64,000 bases of DNA from Mucilaginibacter sp. SJ (GTDB lineage Bacteria; Bacteroidota; Bacteroidia; Sphingobacteriales; Sphingobacteriaceae), in the NCBI RefSeq assembly GCF_028993635.1, contig NZ_CP118631.1, positions 868,001 through 932,000 of the forward strand, read 5' to 3'. The position numbers and the translations under genes were made by a program. The first letter of the stretch is position 1, and each line of letters opens with the position of its first letter. Below the pieces are notes generated by a model that was given only the letters and a program-made list of their open reading frames with translations, ran no database searches and had not been told where the DNA came from. Shown in pieces: positions 61,858 through 64,000 of this stretch.

Positions 61858-63092
61858 TGAGTAAAAAGTTAAATATCGGCCTCTTCGGATTTGGAGTTGT
61901 TGGCCAGGGATTATATGATATCATCAAAACAAAGCATTTAAATATCGAGATAGTAAAATTTGCTATTAAGGATCCTAATAAAAAACGTTCTTTACCGGCA
62001 CATTTATTTACTACCGATAAAGAAGAGCTGCTTAACAATCCCGAGATCAATACCATTGTTGAATTGATCAATGATACTGAAGCTGCTTTTGAAATTGTTT
62101 CAAGAGCATTAAAATCTGGCAAAAACGTAGTATCTGCCAGTAAAAAAATGATTGCCCTTCATTTGGATGAACTGATCGAAATTCAGCACCAGTATGGTAC
62201 TTCATTATTATATGAAGGTGCGGTTTGCGGTAGTATCCCTATTATCCGCAATTTGGAAGAGTATTATGATAACGAATTACTGCATTCGATAAGCGGTATT
62301 TTCAACGGTTCATCAAACTATATCCTTTCAAAAGGCTTTATTGAAGGGCTCGATTATGATAGCGCATTGAAACAAGCCCAGGACCTGGGTTTTGCCGAAA
62401 CCGACCCAACAAGTGATGTTGGAGGTTTTGACGCCAAATATAAACTGGTTATTGCCGCTGCACACGCTTATGGCGTAGTTGTACAGCCCGATCAAGTATT
62501 TAACCTGGGCATTCAGAACCTTGCAGCTGCAGATTTGCAATATGCCCGCGAAAAGAACCTCAAAATTAAACTGGTACCTGTAGCCAAAGAACTTGACGAC
62601 CGCAACGTTGCTCTCTTTGTATTACCTAAGTTTGTAAACGACAAAGAGTTTTTATACAACGTTGAGTACGAATATAATGGCGTAACCGTACAGGCCGCCT
62701 TTGCCGATCAGCAATTCTTTTTCGGGAAAGGCGCGGGCGGTCATCCTACCGGTTCGGCAGTATTATCTGATATAGCAGCTTTGCGTTATAACTATCAATA
62801 CGAATACAAAAAAGCTAAAGAGAAAACAGACCTTAATTTTACCAATAACATTGAATTAACCATTTACCTGCGTTATGACGATGAGGAACTGGTTGAAGCG
62901 CTGAATTTTGAACACATCAATGAGCGTTACTATTCAGGTAATTATAAATTTGTTATAGGAAAAATCAATTTGCAAAATCTGATCGCTAATCAACTTCGTA
63001 TATCTGAGAGTAAGGCTTTCGTAGCCTTTGCCGATCAGCTTACGGGGGTCAGCTTAGCATCGGTAACTAAACAAGCGGCCGAAGTGTTTTAA
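61857..63092 (+). CDS. hom: homoserine dehydrogenase, monofunctional
   Basis: Reduces aspartate semialdehyde to homoserine, which feeds metX. The 411 residues carry the nucleotide loop Gly-Phe-Gly-Val-Val-Gly near 11-16, Ser-Ala-Ser-Lys-Lys near 94-98, Gly-Ile-Phe-Asn-Gly-Ser-Ser-Asn-Tyr-Ile-Leu near 147 and Asp-Pro-Thr-Ser-Asp-Val-Gly-Gly near 181. No aspartokinase domain is fused, and the C-terminal 70 residues do not look like a standard ACT domain. The position in the SAM-controlled operon suggests a methionine-dedicated isoform. Confidence 0.94.
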   Translation: MSKKLNIGLFGFGVVGQGLYDIIKTKHLNIEIVKFAIKDPNKKRSLPAHLFTTDKEELLNNPEINTIVELINDTEAAFEIVSRALKSGKNVVSASKKMIALHLDELIEIQHQYGTSLLYEGAVCGSIPIIRNLEEYYDNELLHSISGIFNGSSNYILSKGFIEGLDYDSALKQAQDLGFAETDPTSDVGGFDAKYKLVIAAAHAYGVVVQPDQVFNLGIQNLAAADLQYAREKNLKIKLVPVAKELDDRNVALFVLPKFVNDKEFLYNVEYEYNGVTVQAAFADQQFFFGKGAGGHPTGSAVLSDIAALRYNYQYEYKKAKEKTDLNFTNNIELTIYLRYDDEELVEALNFEHINERYYSGNYKFVIGKINLQNLIANQLRISESKAFVAFADQLTGVSLASVTKQAAEVF

Positions 63093-63164
63093 TAAACCCG
63101 CGGCAGTTATTTATAAAACACAAAAGGCAAAATGACCCGGCTTTCTTCATAACAATTCATATGC

Positions 63165-64000
63165 TTAGTCCAATTCAATTGGTTTCATTTTAGGCACCAG
63201 GAAATGCATAATGAGCCAGGCCAAAATGTAAGCGCTTCCGCAAACAAAAAACATAATGTAATAAGCTATCTCAATCTTACCGATTGACCGATAGTATACA
63301 AACAGGTTTTTTTGCACGGCAAGCGACAGGAATACCCCGCCAATGGAACCGAACATACCACCTAAACCTGTTACCGAGCCAATAGTGCGTTTTGGGAACA
63401 TATCCGAAACTGTGGTGAATATATTAGCGCTCCATGCCTGGTGCGCCGATGCTGCTATACCAATTACTATAACCGCAAGCCACATATTAACACCACCCAA
63501 AATTTGGGCAAATATGATGGGTATTACTGCCAGTGCATAAATAAACATGGATGTTTTACGGGCTTTAAATACCGGCCAGTCCTTTTTAATAAGGTTCATA
63601 GGTAACCATCCGCCGCCAACGCTGCCAAAGGTAGACATGGTATAAACCAACGCAACAGGAATGGCTATTTCTGTGCCTTTTAAATGATACTGGCTTTCTA
63701 AAAAATCGGGGAGCCAGAACAGGTAAAACCACCATATCGGGTCGGTAAGGAATTTACCTATAACAAAGGCCCAGGTTTGCTTAAACGAAAGCAGCTTGCC
63801 CCATGATATTTTCTTTTGCTCAACTGGCTGTAAGGCTTCAGTTTGACTGTCATGATCACTGTTGATGTAATCAAGTTCGGCTTTTGATACCTTGCTATGC
63901 TTTGAAGGTGCGCGATAAATAACCTGCCAAAGCACCAGCCATATAAAACCAATGGAACCTGTAATAATAAAGGCCCATCGCCATCCCCAGGCCGCCGCTA
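63165..64000 (-). CDS. MFS transporter, ExuT-like (5' end missing)
   Basis: The C-terminal part of a major facilitator transporter of the anion:cation symporter (hexuronate, ExuT-like) branch. The reading frame runs without a stop to the window edge; before the in-frame GTG at 63935 it reads Trp-Gly-Trp-Arg-Trp-Ala-Phe-Ile-Ile-Thr-Gly, so the true start is outside. About seven helices are visible, with a polar loop (about 63790-63910) in the middle and Gly-Leu-Gly-Gly-Met-Phe-Gly-Ser near 63365. The likely substrate is a sugar acid. Confidence 0.88.
   Translation of the reverse strand, partial: AAAWGWRWAFIITGSIGFIWLVLWQVIYRAPSKHSKVSKAELDYINSDHDSQTEALQPVEQKKISWGKLLSFKQTWAFVIGKFLTDPIWWFYLFWLPDFLESQYHLKGTEIAIPVALVYTMSTFGSVGGGWLPMNLIKKDWPVFKARKTSMFIYALAVIPIIFAQILGGVNMWLAVIVIGIAASAHQAWSANIFTTVSDMFPKRTIGSVTGLGGMFGSIGGVFLSLAVQKNLFVYYRSIGKIEIAYYIMFFVCGSAYILAWLIMHFLVPKMKPIELD

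Overview
This 64 kb window is a chromosomal stretch of a member of the Bacteroidota, most likely family Sphingobacteriaceae (Mucilaginibacter or Pedobacter-like). The family assignment is inference. Signs that support it are promoters of the TTTG / TAnnTTTG type, a futalosine menaquinone pathway (mqnE, mqnA), gyrA followed by two TPR genes, DUF4199 membrane proteins, and a run of cobalamin riboswitch, btuB and a small membrane protein. Genes are densely packed on both strands. I see no phage, insertion sequence, CRISPR array, rRNA or tRNA gene.

Layout. 1-3.2 kb: 3' part of a dihydroorotase-family gene, an acidic orphan and two DUF4199 membrane proteins. 3.3-10.1 kb: a minus-strand operon of two glycosyltransferases, a membrane protein, a GH3-family protein, dxr and rseP. 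10.4-17.6 kb: M1 peptidase, then thrS-infC-rpmI-rplT and an acyltransferase. 17.6-24.2 kb: SRPBCC protein, beta-lactamase-fold hydrolase, cobalamin riboswitch with btuB and a DUF6580-like protein, sirtuin, PP-loop ATPase. 24.4-31.6 kb: a CrtA-like monooxygenase divergent from a six-gene operon (fRMsr, alpha/beta hydrolase, methyladenine glycosylase, kynureninase, bestrophin, HDAC-like amidohydrolase), which converges on a MATE exporter. 31.6-38 kb: AlbA_2, GNAT and DUF4442 genes, a small lipoprotein, an SDR, and a lower-GC trio (PhyH, FemAB-like, GT2). 38-44.6 kb: TPR-TPR-gyrA and hemF. 44.8-53 kb: MFS transporter, cold-shock protein, 1-Cys peroxiredoxin, and a trehalose group (GH15, lactonase-like MBL enzyme, fused OtsA-OtsB). 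53-57.6 kb: SDR, mqnA, phosphatase, mqnE and a lipoprotein. 57.6-63.1 kb: methionine biosynthesis (metB-like, then metY-metX-hom). The window ends inside an ExuT-like transporter.

Two things stand out. First, the methionine operon has layered 5' control: a promoter, a SAM riboswitch, then an unannotated 36-codon ORF ending Cys-Met-Cys-Cys-Cys-Cys-stop directly before metY. It looks like a cysteine-sensing leader peptide. Second, many intergenic gaps hold a structurally uniform but sequence-diverse class of element: arms of about 32 nt built from degenerate units of about 7-9 nt, facing a partly complementary arm. Each locus uses a different word (GAGATTTG, AAAGGTTA, AAGCTGAA, TTAAGTCT, CCTCCCCC, GGATTAAA). 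They sit against stop codons, sometimes inside operons.

Smaller points of interest are a dihydroorotase-like protein lacking two catalytic or metal-binding residues, a lysine at the quinolone-determining position of GyrA, a sirtuin without zinc cysteines, a TTG start for infC, and several start corrections where the longest reading frame runs into a repeat, a terminator or a neighbouring gene.
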